Shown: positions 35,971 through 45,544, numbered from the stretch's first letter. The stretch is DNA of 60,555 nucleotides from Solibacillus merdavium (GCF_014836935.1 NZ_JACSPW010000019.1:1-60555), one strand, 5' to 3'. Made by a program: numbers and translations. The notes: generated by a model from the sequence alone, not told the origin.

Positions 35971-36020
35971 AAAAAACAAGGCAGTGTTATCAGTCATTTG
36001 ACTTTTAACACTGCCTTGTT
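35971..36020 (-). terminator. Terminator of the methyltransferase operon
   Basis: AACAAGGCAGTGTTA/TAACACTGCCTTGTT 15-bp perfect stem, six T on the minus strand, downstream of the gene ending at 36058. Confidence 0.85.
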
Positions 36021-36057
36021 CGTAAGAAGCAAGCAAAAAGTAATCCTACTCCTGCAG

Positions 36058-36993
36058 TTACTCACATATTAAAACCTGACGCTCGAACTTCCCTTTTTTC
36101 AATACAGCTCGGTCTTTAATCGTTAAATTGGCGTGATGAATTTTATCATCCATCGTTTCGATAGTTACGATGACAACGCGTTTTGCGATTCTACGTGCGT
36201 TCGTAATAATGCTCTGCTGCAATTCACTCGATATATGTGTAAATAAATTGTACGGCATATCAATAATTGCGACGTCATAACCTTCATCCGCTTCTTCAAT
36301 TGGCCCGATTTCAACATTCGGTTCATATCCGAAGTGGCGTAAATTAATACGTGAACCCCATACGACACGCTTATTCATATCCCGTCCTTCGATATTAATG
36401 CCCATACTCATTGCCTCAACTAAGACAGTACCAATTCCGCAGCATGGATCAATAATTTTCAACCCATCCGGATATGGAGCTGAAATATTCACAATGGCCC
36501 GCGCATCACGCGTACTAAGCGCAGTGGAGTACATTTCGGGCTTTTGCATATGCTTCAGCCATACAGACTCTCCAGCAACAAGTTCCCCTAAGTAAAAGGT
36601 TCCATCATGAATGCCTAACCCCAGTACAATATCAGGCTCTTCTAAATCCGGCTCTGCTTCTATCGCATAGCTAAGCTGTAGCATATACTCATTTCTAATC
36701 GTACGGTTTAAAGTGGGTTCAATCGCATCTCTACTATTATTTAAACAATGAATTTTAAAAGTCCGTTCTCCTAACTGCAGCTGCTTAGCAGTTTCTACAA
36801 GTTGTTCAAACGTATTTCCTTCAAATAGTATATCAAGTCTTAATCGCATATAAGGACTTCGACTTGGTTCTACTTTTCTCTGGCTCATTAAAACATTACC
36901 TTCCACATGAAAATTAAAAAATGTGCGCATTTCCAGTCGTGAAAGTTCATATTCATCTTTTTGCCAGGCAAAGCTATATAAGTACTTCTTCAT
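36058..36993 (-). CDS. Trm11/RlmK-like SAM methyltransferase
   Basis: 311 residues. The SAM motif I DPCCGIGTVLVEA (near 182-194), the acidic GRDMNKRV after it and a DMPYN catalytic motif (near 246-250) match the UPF0020/Trm11 group of RNA guanine-N2 methyltransferases. The N-terminal 150 residues differ from the canonical THUMP domain, though they may be a diverged version. tRNA or rRNA is the likely substrate. The start is only 3 bases after the 149-aa gene, so the two are co-transcribed. Confidence 0.75.
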   Translation of the reverse strand: MKKYLYSFAWQKDEYELSRLEMRTFFNFHVEGNVLMSQRKVEPSRSPYMRLRLDILFEGNTFEQLVETAKQLQLGERTFKIHCLNNSRDAIEPTLNRTIRNEYMLQLSYAIEAEPDLEEPDIVLGLGIHDGTFYLGELVAGESVWLKHMQKPEMYSTALSTRDARAIVNISAPYPDGLKIIDPCCGIGTVLVEAMSMGINIEGRDMNKRVVWGSRINLRHFGYEPNVEIGPIEEADEGYDVAIIDMPYNLFTHISSELQQSIITNARRIAKRVVIVTIETMDDKIHHANLTIKDRAVLKKGKFERQVLICE

Positions 36994-36996
36994 CGA

Positions 36997-37446
36997 TTAT
37001 TTTCCAACAGTTTCATTTAATTGCGCAACAAATTGATAAAGTAATTCACACACTTCTTCGATCGATAATTGTTCATTAAATCCTTCTATACAATCGACAG
37101 CAATATTGAGTTCCCAAAGCCCTTCTTGACCAGAAAAGGCTGCACTGCTGCTGCCTAGAGCTGATTTAACATTTTGCTTTAAATAAACCCGGATTGCTTC
37201 GCTATGCTTCTTTTGTAATTTTAATCCGAACAAAGCCGTATATAAGTTAAATGCATCATCAAATTCAAGTGCTACTGCATCGATTCGGATGTCATTAAAC
37301 TGTGCACACTCAACATAAATAAATTCGCCTTGATTTTCCTTCAAATACTGAATAGGCGTCGATGCAAATGCACTACTTTCTGCAGTAATTGTATCTTCTG
37401 TTTCTTTACTGCATCGTTCTAATACTTCTAAATTTAATTTCATCAT
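36997..37446 (-). CDS. Hypothetical protein (149 aa)
   Basis: 149 residues, acidic, alpha/beta appearance, with no signal or membrane segment. I do not recognise it. GAAAGGA before a double ATG marks the start. It is the first gene of a two-gene operon with the methyltransferase (3-base gap), so a role as partner or in RNA modification is possible but unproven. Confidence 0.7.
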   Translation of the reverse strand: MMKLNLEVLERCSKETEDTITAESSAFASTPIQYLKENQGEFIYVECAQFNDIRIDAVALEFDDAFNLYTALFGLKLQKKHSEAIRVYLKQNVKSALGSSSAAFSGQEGLWELNIAVDCIEGFNEQLSIEEVCELLYQFVAQLNETVGK

Positions 37447-37568
37447 GTTTTAAATCCTTTCAAATATAATTCGCTCGTAAATTTCACCTTGTTTAGTATA
37501 CATGACAATCGAATAATGCGCATTAGAAAGTATTTAGTCGAAATTTGACGTACTTTGGCGCATCAGCT

Positions 37569-39053
37569 TTATGATTGATGTAAATTTTCTTTACGGCTCA
37601 CTTTCAGTAACGAGCTATTTGATTTAATTAATGAAATGATGATAACGAGACAGAACGTAAACAAAATCCCGCCTGTAAACATAAATCCGGGTGTTCCTAC
37701 TAAATTCAATGCACCTAGTACCGATGATCCAGCAACTACGCCAATAGAGAAAAACGCATAAAAATAACCATATGCTTTTCCGCGAATTTCCTGCGTCGTA
37801 GCCTCAATTAGGAGCGCATTTATGGACGGGAATAAAAATGCAAACCCGACTCCGTATAGAGCAAGAATGCCATATAGCAATGTCATTTCGGATGCTAGTC
37901 CAATACCGATTTGGGCGATCCCCATTAATAGAACACCGATTAATAATGTGTATTGAGCATTAAGATAATCAAATATTTTGTTCGTCGGCAATATAAAGAT
38001 CAGGACAGCGACGATACCGAATACACTTAGTAATGTTCCCGCTACTCTGGAGCCGTATCCTAAATCCTGAACATAAATCGGCAACAAGTAAGCGAGTACC
38101 CCTTGAGAAAACATGAGGAAGAAGGCCCCACCATATGCCTTTAACAAATTACTGTTCCATTCCAGCGTTTCGGAAGTCTTTTTCTTTTCACGTTTAGGCA
38201 ACTGTGTTTTACGTAAAAAGAGTAGTAGACCAATCAATAGTACAAGACCATATAATGCAACGAGGCTAAATACATTTGCCACTGAAATTTTACTGGCTAA
38301 AATACCACTCGAAGCCGGTCCAACAATAGCCGCGATCCCAACAAATGAGCCCGTAAATGCACTCCCACTGCCTTGTTCATTTGCTGCCCGCATATTAGCA
38401 AGCAGTGTAAATGCGGCCGGTGTTATAAATCCGCTGCTGAAACCATGAACACAACGTACAATTAATAGTACCGTCGTATTATCGACAAGCTGGTAGCATA
38501 ACAGCGATAGGACAGAAACTAGTAACCCAAAGACTAATATGCGAAACGCTCCAATTTTGTCCGTATAGATGCCTGAAAAAATATTCCCGAAAGTATTCAT
38601 AAACGAGTACAATCCAACGACAATCCCTGCAACAAACGTTGAGGCACCGACAGATAGAGCATACGTACTCATTATCGGTAGCTGGACAAATAGGTCAAAG
38701 AATGAGAAGAAAATAATTGCATAGACAAGCCACTGCTTTGGAAATGGCTTTATATGTAATAACGGCTGCATTTTTTTTAGTTTAGAATCGAATACAAAAT
38801 TGCCAAAAGGTATAAATGCAACAAAAACGGCTAAAAAGGACCAACCGATATTCCACTGAATGCGTAATTGAACAATAGCAATTGCTATTAAATAAAGTAT
38901 AAATATGCCACCATGAATACTGCCATTTATCGTCACGAACTGCGGTAAATCAGCAAAGTATTTTAATGGCATGGAAATAAATAATAACGTAATGAGCGAT
39001 AAACCATCAAGTAAGCCCATTATTCGTAAAAAACGTATCGGATGTATTCCCAT
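37569..39053 (-). CDS. MFS transporter with N-terminal DUF3817-like domain
   Basis: 494 residues. The first ~95 (FLRIMGLLDGLSLITLLFIS, later GSIHGGIFILYL) look like the small three-helix DUF3817 membrane domain. From about residue 105 a full 12-helix MFS transporter begins, with DKIGAFR between helices 2 and 3. I see no stop or frameshift between the parts, so it is a true fusion. A drug or metabolite exporter is likely. The start has GAGGACAT ahead and the gene is monocistronic. Confidence 0.8.
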   Translation of the reverse strand: MGIHPIRFLRIMGLLDGLSLITLLFISMPLKYFADLPQFVTINGSIHGGIFILYLIAIAIVQLRIQWNIGWSFLAVFVAFIPFGNFVFDSKLKKMQPLLHIKPFPKQWLVYAIIFFSFFDLFVQLPIMSTYALSVGASTFVAGIVVGLYSFMNTFGNIFSGIYTDKIGAFRILVFGLLVSVLSLLCYQLVDNTTVLLIVRCVHGFSSGFITPAAFTLLANMRAANEQGSGSAFTGSFVGIAAIVGPASSGILASKISVANVFSLVALYGLVLLIGLLLFLRKTQLPKREKKKTSETLEWNSNLLKAYGGAFFLMFSQGVLAYLLPIYVQDLGYGSRVAGTLLSVFGIVAVLIFILPTNKIFDYLNAQYTLLIGVLLMGIAQIGIGLASEMTLLYGILALYGVGFAFLFPSINALLIEATTQEIRGKAYGYFYAFFSIGVVAGSSVLGALNLVGTPGFMFTGGILFTFCLVIIISLIKSNSSLLKVSRKENLHQS

Positions 39054-39239
39054 TATGTCCTCCTGAAGAATGAAATCCCTACTATTATAGCATGGGTATT
39101 TCGATGTTACCTAACTAGATGAAAATTATTCTCATATAAATGTCAAATTTTAGACTTTTATAGGATATACAAAGTTCCCATTATTTAAAATAAAATGTAG
39201 TTGGACAGGGGGTGATCATTATTAAATGTCTACTTCGTA

Positions 39240-39346
39240 TCCGTTGTTCTCCGTTACGGCGGACGCTTTCCTGGGGCACGGCTCGAGCCCGTAGTCTCTC
39301 CCGCGTGCTTGTCCCCTGGGAGTCGCCGCCTTCACTACGAACAACT
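39240..39346. repeat. GC-rich cruciform repeat element
   Basis: A GC-rich island in AT-rich DNA. GTTGTTC (39243) pairs with GAACAAC (39339), and GGCGGACGCTTTCCTGGGG pairs with CCCCTGGGAGTCGCCGCC, giving a long cruciform with a hairpin-rich centre. Similar GC-rich elements are scattered between genes in many Bacillales. A 63-residue frame across it is a by-product. Confidence 0.65.
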
Positions 39347-39447
39347 TTCTCCCCTCATTATCAAGTAAAGGGAACCAGTTAGCATGAACACCCGCTCCTC
39401 CACTTACACTCACTTCTTATGTAAATAAATTTTAGTGTAGAAAAATT

Positions 39448-39487
39448 GAACAATCACGAGTTGATATCAAGAAATTCGAGATTGTTC
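39448..39487 (-). terminator. Likely terminator of the aldo-keto reductase gene
   Basis: GAACAATC/GATTGTTC stem with extra pairing inside, followed by AATTTTTCT on the minus strand, about 130 bases after the stop. Confidence 0.6.
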
Positions 39488-39620
39488 GTCTATATGTTTT
39501 CTTTAATGTGTTACTTCTTTTTTATATATTTTGATTCTTGCTATTCATCAACTTAACGAATTCATCTATATACACCTTTTCTGCATTTGAAGCTCTATCC
39601 AATGAATTTATCGCGCGATG

Positions 39621-40595
39621 TCATAATGGATAAATAGGTTCAAGTGCTGTTAAGTCATTAATTTGCGAAATATCTTCGTCCGTTAATTTTAGGCTATATG
39701 ATGCAATGTTTTCATGCAACTGTTCTTTCGTTCTTGCCGACAAGACAATTGAATCTACATTTGGTCGATCTCGTAACCATGCTAGAACAACTTGCGGTAC
39801 TGTCACCTTATGTTTAGAAGCCACATCTTGCAATACATCGATTACATTATAAAATAAATCCGGATTTTTAATATATGTTTCCGGCCAACCATTCTCTTGC
39901 CTTGTATCTAGTTCCGCTTTATTATTTCTTGTATATTTACCCGTGAGCAACCCTTCACCTAGTGGAGATCTAATACTATTGGCAATGCCTAATTCTTTAC
40001 CGGCCGGCAAAATTTCGTACTCTGCCTCACGTGATTCGGGTGTGTAATAAATTTGCTGTGCAATTGGCGGTATCATATTATTTTCTACTGCCCACGTATG
40101 TGTCTTCGCTAGCGCCCAGCCACTGTAATTGGATACCCCCCAATGACGTATTTTCCCTTTCTTAATAAGGTCATTCATCATTTCGACAGTTTCGCTTACC
40201 GGTACTTGACCATCCCAGGAATGTACATAATACAAATCAAGATAGTCCGTACCAAGTCTTTTTAAGAGTATATCAATAGATGAATCAACGTTAAGTATAG
40301 CGCCTGTATCCGTTGGTTTATCTATCAGCTGAAATCCAGTTTTACTACTGATAATCATATCTTGGCGTTTATTTCTTATCGCATTGCCAAAAATAACCTC
40401 TGCATCACCCTTCGTATACATATTCGCTGTATCAAAATGGTTGATGCCATGCTCTAGTGCGTAATCCACCATATAGTTTGCCGTTGCCTGATCCATTGCC
40501 CCTGCTTCTTCAAGACCATTTGTACTGAACATTACCGTACCCAAAGCATAATTAGAAACATTCAAATCTGATTTGCCAAATAAATTATAATCCAT
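39621..40595 (-). CDS. Aldo/keto reductase
   Basis: 324 residues from the ATG at 40595, eight bases after AGGAGG. The ATG two codons earlier touches the ribosome site. The catalytic tetrad is visible: D in FDTANMYT, Tyr in that stretch, Lys in ISSKTGF and His in YYVHSWDG. The C-terminal SARTKEQLHENI binds NADPH in this family. General reductase of aldehydes or sugars. Monocistronic. Confidence 0.9.
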   Translation of the reverse strand: MDYNLFGKSDLNVSNYALGTVMFSTNGLEEAGAMDQATANYMVDYALEHGINHFDTANMYTKGDAEVIFGNAIRNKRQDMIISSKTGFQLIDKPTDTGAILNVDSSIDILLKRLGTDYLDLYYVHSWDGQVPVSETVEMMNDLIKKGKIRHWGVSNYSGWALAKTHTWAVENNMIPPIAQQIYYTPESREAEYEILPAGKELGIANSIRSPLGEGLLTGKYTRNNKAELDTRQENGWPETYIKNPDLFYNVIDVLQDVASKHKVTVPQVVLAWLRDRPNVDSIVLSARTKEQLHENIASYSLKLTDEDISQINDLTALEPIYPL

Positions 40596-40861
40596 GATCA
40601 TCCCTCCTATGCATGGGTTTTTCCACGTTCCCCATTAAATAAAACATTATTCTAGTTACAAAATAGCCCCGGTAAAGGTCGACCACCAACCAGTACACCT
40701 TAAAAGCTAGCATCCATTGTAGTGAAGGGGCGCAACAAAAAAAGATTAACTAGTATAAAAGTTTGGGTAAGAACTTATAAGTGAGTTGTTGCACAGGGGA
40801 GGAATGGAATATTATATTTCCTCTTTGCTGTCAAATACAATCGATGGAAGGAATGTTTCAG

Positions 40862-41362
40862 ATGAGTAAAAAGAAAGAAATTAAAAAATTAAAGGACCAT
40901 GCATTTGCAGATCTTTACTTAGTTGAAAAAGAATTTCAGCAAGTTGTAAAAAATACATCGAATAATTCAGGTACTTATAAATGGGTGGAGTTATTAAGCG
41001 ATTACGAATTAAAAGAATTCTACGGTAGGCGCAGAGATCGGAAATATGCAACACTTACAGTTGAGCTATATTCCTTAATTGAACAACTGTTAAAAGACAT
41101 CTATAAAGTTATTTTTAAAGGTAAATATAAAAATACTTCCGATATTAATATCATTCTTGATTTAGAGGAGAAAATGGGGGATTACTTAACGTTTAAAAAT
41201 AATACTAAATTATTGGCGAACTTAAGAAGCTGTATCGTGCATGAAGAGTTCTCTTTAAAGTCTGCAAGAAAGAAAATAAATATTAAAAGGAAAAATAAAC
41301 TATTATTCAAACAATTGCTTAAAGATGTTGAACAATATATAGAAAATATAAAAATAAAATAA
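40862..41362 (+). CDS. Possible HEPN-domain protein
   Basis: 166 residues from the ATG at 40862, with GGAAGGA nine bases ahead. The frame is open upstream from a GTG at 40781 with no ribosome site. Almost all-helical and basic. LANLRSCIVHEEF near residues 118-130 has the Rx4H pattern of HEPN ribonucleases and nucleotidyltransferase partners. Overall length also suits HEPN. No partner nucleotidyltransferase gene is next to it. A HEPN fold is a motif-level guess. Confidence 0.5.
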   Translation: MSKKKEIKKLKDHAFADLYLVEKEFQQVVKNTSNNSGTYKWVELLSDYELKEFYGRRRDRKYATLTVELYSLIEQLLKDIYKVIFKGKYKNTSDINIILDLEEKMGDYLTFKNNTKLLANLRSCIVHEEFSLKSARKKINIKRKNKLLFKQLLKDVEQYIENIKIK

Positions 41363-41849
41363 TGTCCTGCCTCAATCTCTGAGAGAAACGTTCATGTAGA
41401 ACCGAACCGTTCCCCACAGAGAGGTTGGTTTATTTGCAAAATTTGCAGTGAATTAATAACCTTTTATTAATCTTTATTGTCATGAAATTGGGGGGGAATT
41501 ATGTTTAATATTGATAATCACTGCATCCATTTAAAGTTGAATATGACGAAGCAAATCGAGTTATAACAATTAATTTAGGCTACAGGGATTTGTCTATAAT
41601 AATTTAGTGAGCCATTCAAGTCTAATCACGAAACCTAACTTTTGAAACTAAAATTGGCTGGCATGAGCACGGTGAAATACCGAATCCATACCAACCAATT
41701 AACTCATAATAAAAACTCTAACTTTAAGGGGTCACTACTATTGCAATTTCTCTTTTAAAATGAACTGAAACTAATTATGTCCCGGCCCCAAATAAAGTTA
41801 TTTAATATTTTATTTCTAGTGAATAAAGACCGTTAAATGAATTATTAAT
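41363..41849. other. 487-base stretch without a supported gene
   Basis: An imperfect hairpin (ATTGGCTGGCATG against ATTGGTTGGTATG, near 41651-41700) is visible. Short frames such as a 22-codon one near 41500 end quickly, and stops occur in all frames. It looks like decayed coding sequence. Confidence 0.45.
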
Positions 41850-42050
41850 TCATATCCCTATTTCTAGAGTCATCATTAAATAAGTGAGAGCGTAGAGTAT
41901 TGCGCCTATATTAGCCATATAAAAAACAAGATTTTCAAAACCCGTTCGCTTTCTTCCCAATTTAATCTTTCTAAGTCGCCAAATTATTACATAACCACAT
42001 AACAATAACAAGAGAGAACCTATACCATTAATCTTTTCGAGCATTTCCAT
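41850..42050 (-). CDS. Small two-helix membrane protein
   Basis: 66 residues with two membrane segments (GIGSLLLLLCGYVIIWRL and NLVFYMANIGAILYALTYLM) joined by a basic loop (RKIKLGRKR). AAGGGAG about eleven bases before the ATG. It follows a secreted-protein gene by 45 bases on the same strand. The pairing of a secreted product with a small basic membrane protein resembles a bacteriocin and its immunity protein, but nothing specific supports that. Confidence 0.6.
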   Translation of the reverse strand: MEMLEKINGIGSLLLLLCGYVIIWRLRKIKLGRKRTGFENLVFYMANIGAILYALTYLMMTLEIGI

Positions 42051-42095
42051 AAAAGTTATAAACTCCCTTTTAGGCTAACTATACCCGTAATTAAC

Positions 42096-42572
42096 TTATG
42101 ATGCACGAATTTGTCCACATGTCATAGCGAAAACAAAAAGTACTACTGGATTTATCATAATTCCCATTGTGCCTAGAACAGTTGCAGCACCGAAATAATC
42201 TCCTTGATCAATATAACTTATTAACTGGCTCACTGCATTTTGACTAATATCTAATGCTTCAGCCAAACATCTTGTAAATTCATTACTAGCCATTTGGACT
42301 CCACCAAATGGAATAAAGGCATAAGCAAGTAATGCATTCTTTTCAGCGTCCGTGTAATTGGAATTATTCAATTCTGTCAAATTAACATCATAAAAACCTG
42401 TTGATTCATTTTTTATAAGGATTTCAGTAAAAATGTACTCTAATTCATTGGCCATTCTCTTTATTCCATCATCCGGAACCATTTTAATCTCCTTCGCATT
42501 ACCTAATCCGACAAATGTAAAAGAGAAAAAGAGGACAGCAACTAGAAATGATAAAGATACTTTTTTCTGCAT
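42096..42572 (-). CDS. Secreted protein with signal peptide
   Basis: 158 residues from the ATG at 42572, which has AGGGGAG ahead. A longer in-frame start at 42611 would put 13 residues before the signal. The N-terminus MQKKVSLSFLVAVLFFSFTF followed by GLGNAKE is a clear Sec signal with an Ala cleavage site. The mature part is acidic, then a hydrophobic helix lies near the end (LGTMGIMINPVVLFVFAM) before CGQIRAS. I do not recognise it. A bacteriocin-like or cell-wall-associated role is possible. Confidence 0.65.
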   Translation of the reverse strand: MQKKVSLSFLVAVLFFSFTFVGLGNAKEIKMVPDDGIKRMANELEYIFTEILIKNESTGFYDVNLTELNNSNYTDAEKNALLAYAFIPFGGVQMASNEFTRCLAEALDISQNAVSQLISYIDQGDYFGAATVLGTMGIMINPVVLFVFAMTCGQIRAS

Positions 42573-42698
42573 AAATATATGCTCCCCTCTATTTTGAATA
42601 TATATATACATATACTTAAATTTCCTATTTATTACAAAATATAATATAAATGGTAAATATTAATCTAATCTATTATTATCTTTATTTATAGATTGTTA

Positions 42699-42882
42699 AG
42701 TGACGAATAAGTGAACTGAAGTGGACAATAAAAATGCAAGTGACTAATATATGGTGTTAAGAGACGAATATCAATGATGAAGTGGCGAATAAGCTGGAGT
42801 GAGTGGCGAATATGTGAACTGAAGTGACTAATATCGCGAAAGAAGTGGCGATTAAAGTCCCAGTGCTCAAAAGTGGCGAAAA
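42699..42882 (+). repeat. 21-bp-period repeat array A
   Basis: Units of the type AGTGGCGAATA start at 42699, 42720, 42739, 42760, 42781, 42802, 42823 and 42844, spaced by 21 bases with one 19. Degenerate copies follow at 42862 and 42872. Bases between cores vary, apart from a GTGAACTGA shared by two units. The reverse-oriented array at 55759-55914 has the same core. Confidence 0.85.
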
Positions 42883-42925
42883 GGATGTGTCAGTTTGGTT
42901 TTTCTTTACTTCTACTATAAAAAAA

Positions 42926-42961
42926 TAGTAGCACAAACCATGGTCTTGGTTTGTACTACTA
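42926..42961 (-). terminator. Terminator of the polymerase IV gene
   Basis: TAGTAGCACAAACCA/TGGTTTGTACTACTA, one mismatch, with seven T on the minus strand. Confidence 0.85.
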
Positions 42962-42995
42962 ATGTTAGTATGTTTCATGTTCCCACCCTAAAAAT

Positions 42996-44228
42996 TCACT
43001 TCATATGATCATCCAAAAAGTCCTTGCTAAAGCTTGTTTTCGAGGCGTAGCTTTTGGATTTCACCCGGACACCGCGCTTGATCGTCCCTTTTCCAAATTT
43101 CGTTTCAATTAAATCGACTAACTGGACAATCGGCTCGTCTTTAATATGCTGCTCGAAATTGAAAAGATTGAGCTGTTGCGTTAATTCTGATTGATCCACC
43201 ACATTCGAAACAGTAACGCCCAATAACCGGACAGGTGTTTCATCCCAGTAATCCGTGAACAACTTCCAGGCGATTTCAAAAATTTCATCTGCATTTTGAA
43301 CGGCATTACGAACCGATTTACTGCGTGATGAATTTTGCCAATCATAATTGCGAATTTGAATCGTCACGGTTGTTCCAGCTAAGTACTTAACTTTTAACCG
43401 TTCCGCAACACTCTTACTTAATTTCTCAAACGTTTCCTTTAAAATGTAATATTCGCTTTCATCCCTCGGTAACGTTGTCGAGTTGCCGACACTTTTCGTA
43501 TCGAATATTGAGTTTGGATCGACCGCTCGATTATCTATACCATTCGCCCGCTTAATCAGGCGGACCCCGTTTTTGCCTAGCTCCTTGTATAAAGTCCGTT
43601 CATTCGCAATCGCTAAATCGCCAATTGTGAAAATTTGAAGGGAATTTAATTTTTTCGCTGTCTTCTCCCCGACTCCATGCATCGACACAACAGGCAACGG
43701 CCAGAGCTGCTCTTTTAATTCCCTGATTCTTAAAACCGTTATGCCCATTGGCTTTTTCATATTCGATGCCGTTTTGGCTAAAAACTTATTCGGGGCAATG
43801 CCGATCGAACAAGGTAAATCGAGCTCATGTAATATACGCTGCTGAATTTCTTCTGCTATTTGTAATGGGTGCCGAGTTTTTGCAAGATCCGTTACATCCA
43901 AATAGCCTTCATCAATTGATACTGGCTCTACTATTTCAGTATAGCTTCGTAATATAGAAAAAATCGCTGCACTAGCTGCCCGGTACTTCGGAAAGTCCGG
44001 TGGTAATAATAGCAGCTCAGGACATAACCGTTTTGCTTCTGCTACATTCATCGTCGTATAAATACCTTTTGCCCGCGCTTCATAGGAACTCGTCACAATA
44101 ATACCGCGACGTTCCTTTACATTTCCCGCCACTGCAATTGGTTTCCCTTTTAAACTTGGATTGTGCGCCTGTTCGACAGAGGCATAAAAGCTATTCATAT
44201 CTAAATGGAAAATAATGTTGGCTGCCAT
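42996..44228 (-). CDS. dinB: DNA polymerase IV (Y-family)
   Basis: 410 residues. Catalytic carboxylates appear in LDMNSFYASVE (9-19) and VSIDEGYLD (about 102-110), with SSYEARAKGI between. Thumb HhH motif MHGVGEKTAKKL is near 184-195 and a little-finger domain follows. The C-terminus has a beta-clamp-like QLNLF. It copies past lesions and is error-prone. GGAGGTG precedes the ATG. No clear LexA box (GAAC-N4-GTTC) could be found in the 350 bases upstream. Confidence 0.93.
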   Translation of the reverse strand: MAANIIFHLDMNSFYASVEQAHNPSLKGKPIAVAGNVKERRGIIVTSSYEARAKGIYTTMNVAEAKRLCPELLLLPPDFPKYRAASAAIFSILRSYTEIVEPVSIDEGYLDVTDLAKTRHPLQIAEEIQQRILHELDLPCSIGIAPNKFLAKTASNMKKPMGITVLRIRELKEQLWPLPVVSMHGVGEKTAKKLNSLQIFTIGDLAIANERTLYKELGKNGVRLIKRANGIDNRAVDPNSIFDTKSVGNSTTLPRDESEYYILKETFEKLSKSVAERLKVKYLAGTTVTIQIRNYDWQNSSRSKSVRNAVQNADEIFEIAWKLFTDYWDETPVRLLGVTVSNVVDQSELTQQLNLFNFEQHIKDEPIVQLVDLIETKFGKGTIKRGVRVKSKSYASKTSFSKDFLDDHMK

Positions 44229-44497
44229 TTTTCCACCTCCAATCCGTTAGTTTTATTTTTCAATTAAAGTCAATAGCAATGTTGTTAGTTCCTCATCGCC
44301 TTTAATCCTCAAGTACTTGTTTTTGTTCCCATGATTATATTGTAGCATTGATCCTGTCACATTTATATTTATCGTTAATCATCTACTCATCCCCTATAGA
44401 TTGCCACTTTTCTAGTATAAAGCGCTATTTTTAAATGCTATATATATCTTGTATATTTTGTAAAATAACATGATTTTATATAAAAAACTACAAAAAA
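44229..44497. other. Intergenic region upstream of dinB
   Basis: AT-rich, presumed promoter region for dinB. A 15-codon frame on the minus strand near 44341-44388 has AGGGGATG ahead and could be a leader peptide, but no hairpin accompanies it, so I do not call it a gene. Confidence 0.35.
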
Positions 44498-44537
44498 TAA
44501 AAAAACGGTTTCGATAAACTTCTCGAAAATCCGTTTT
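44498..44537 (-). terminator. Terminator of the GntR-controlled operon
   Basis: AAAACGG and CCGTTTT outer arms with TTCGA pairing inside, seven T on the minus strand, 45 bases after the epimerase stop. Confidence 0.75.
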
Positions 44538-44581
44538 CTGACTATCCCCACTTGATTAGATTCCAATCAAATGTTGTACCA

Positions 44582-45544
44582 CTATTCCCCGTTTACTTTT
44601 TCGGTCATCCGACTATTCATATAATATTTAAAAACCTCAATGGAAGATTTTCGTGGAACATATTGAAACTTTTCCTTAAGCTTACGATTACTGAGCACTG
44701 GCCGATAGCGTAAAAAATCAACCTGTTCCTCACCATATTGACTTAAATTTAACCTCTTTAAAATAAACAAACTTCCCTTAATTACATTCGAAGGTATTTT
44801 GATGACCTTTTTATTCAATAAACCACCAATTTCATCTATTGTGACAGCGCCGTCCCCTGCTAAATTGAAAATTCCGGTTGTTTCACTATCTATTGCTTGA
44901 GCGAAACAACCTACAACATCCTGATCCCAAATAAATACAAACGGACTTTTGGATTTCGCCACACCGACTAGCATTTTTTGTTCAAATAAATTCGTAATTT
45001 GATTGCGTACATTCGCCCCTAATATCGTGCCGATCCTGAAAATCGTCTGTTCAAGCTCAGGGTGCTGTAATCGGTATTGCTCAAGCATCTCTTCTACTAA
45101 CCGCTTATGGTAGGAGTATGCAAATGCCTCGTTACCGCGTATTGGATCAGTTTCTTCAATCCAATCGGCATTATCTGCATAATACCCGTAGGATGCACCA
45201 CTTGATGAAACAATAATACGTTTCACATTCGTTTGAACACATGCCTCCAAAATGTTTTTTGTTCCTAAAACATCGACCGAATATTCAAATTCACGATTGC
45301 TTTTCTTTCCAGGTGTAACAATCGAAGCTAAATGAACGACTATATCCACATCATATTGTTCAAAGTACTTCTGCGCTTCGTTGGACCGTACATCCAACAC
45401 GATATAGTGCAGATTTTCGTGTGCTTCAAACGGCGATGTTTCCCTAATATCTGCCGCAATAATGCTGTGATTTGTCGTTTGTAATAAATGACGGACGAGC
45501 TGCTGACCTAAATAACCGCCCGCACCTGTTATGAGAACATTCAT
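44582..45544 (-). CDS. NAD-dependent epimerase/dehydratase
   Basis: 320 residues. Extended SDR: NAD motif GAGGYLGQ (7-14), catalytic Ser in VSSSGASYG and YxxxK in YSYHKRLVEE (near 147-156). Substrate cannot be named. Start ATG overlaps the stop of the BASS transporter (ATGA), so it is the last gene of a five-gene operon under the GntR regulator. May reduce or epimerise the product of the ThDP enzyme or dehydrogenase. Confidence 0.85.
   Translation of the reverse strand: MNVLITGAGGYLGQQLVRHLLQTTNHSIIAADIRETSPFEAHENLHYIVLDVRSNEAQKYFEQYDVDIVVHLASIVTPGKKSNREFEYSVDVLGTKNILEACVQTNVKRIIVSSSGASYGYYADNADWIEETDPIRGNEAFAYSYHKRLVEEMLEQYRLQHPELEQTIFRIGTILGANVRNQITNLFEQKMLVGVAKSKSPFVFIWDQDVVGCFAQAIDSETTGIFNLAGDGAVTIDEIGGLLNKKVIKIPSNVIKGSLFILKRLNLSQYGEEQVDFLRYRPVLSNRKLKEKFQYVPRKSSIEVFKYYMNSRMTEKVNGE

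Noticed and set aside
39222-39413. 63-residue reading frame on the minus strand
   Set aside because: It is translated from the GC-rich cruciform repeat, its composition is unlike neighbours, and it has no family or good ribosome site.
42699-42882. CRISPR array
   Set aside because: Period is only 21 bp, the conserved core is about 11 bp, and there are no cas genes or uniform 30-40 bp spacers.
42757-42978. 73-residue frame on the minus strand
   Set aside because: It runs across repeat array A and the polymerase IV terminator; repeated Ser/Thr/Ala motifs reflect the 21-bp units.
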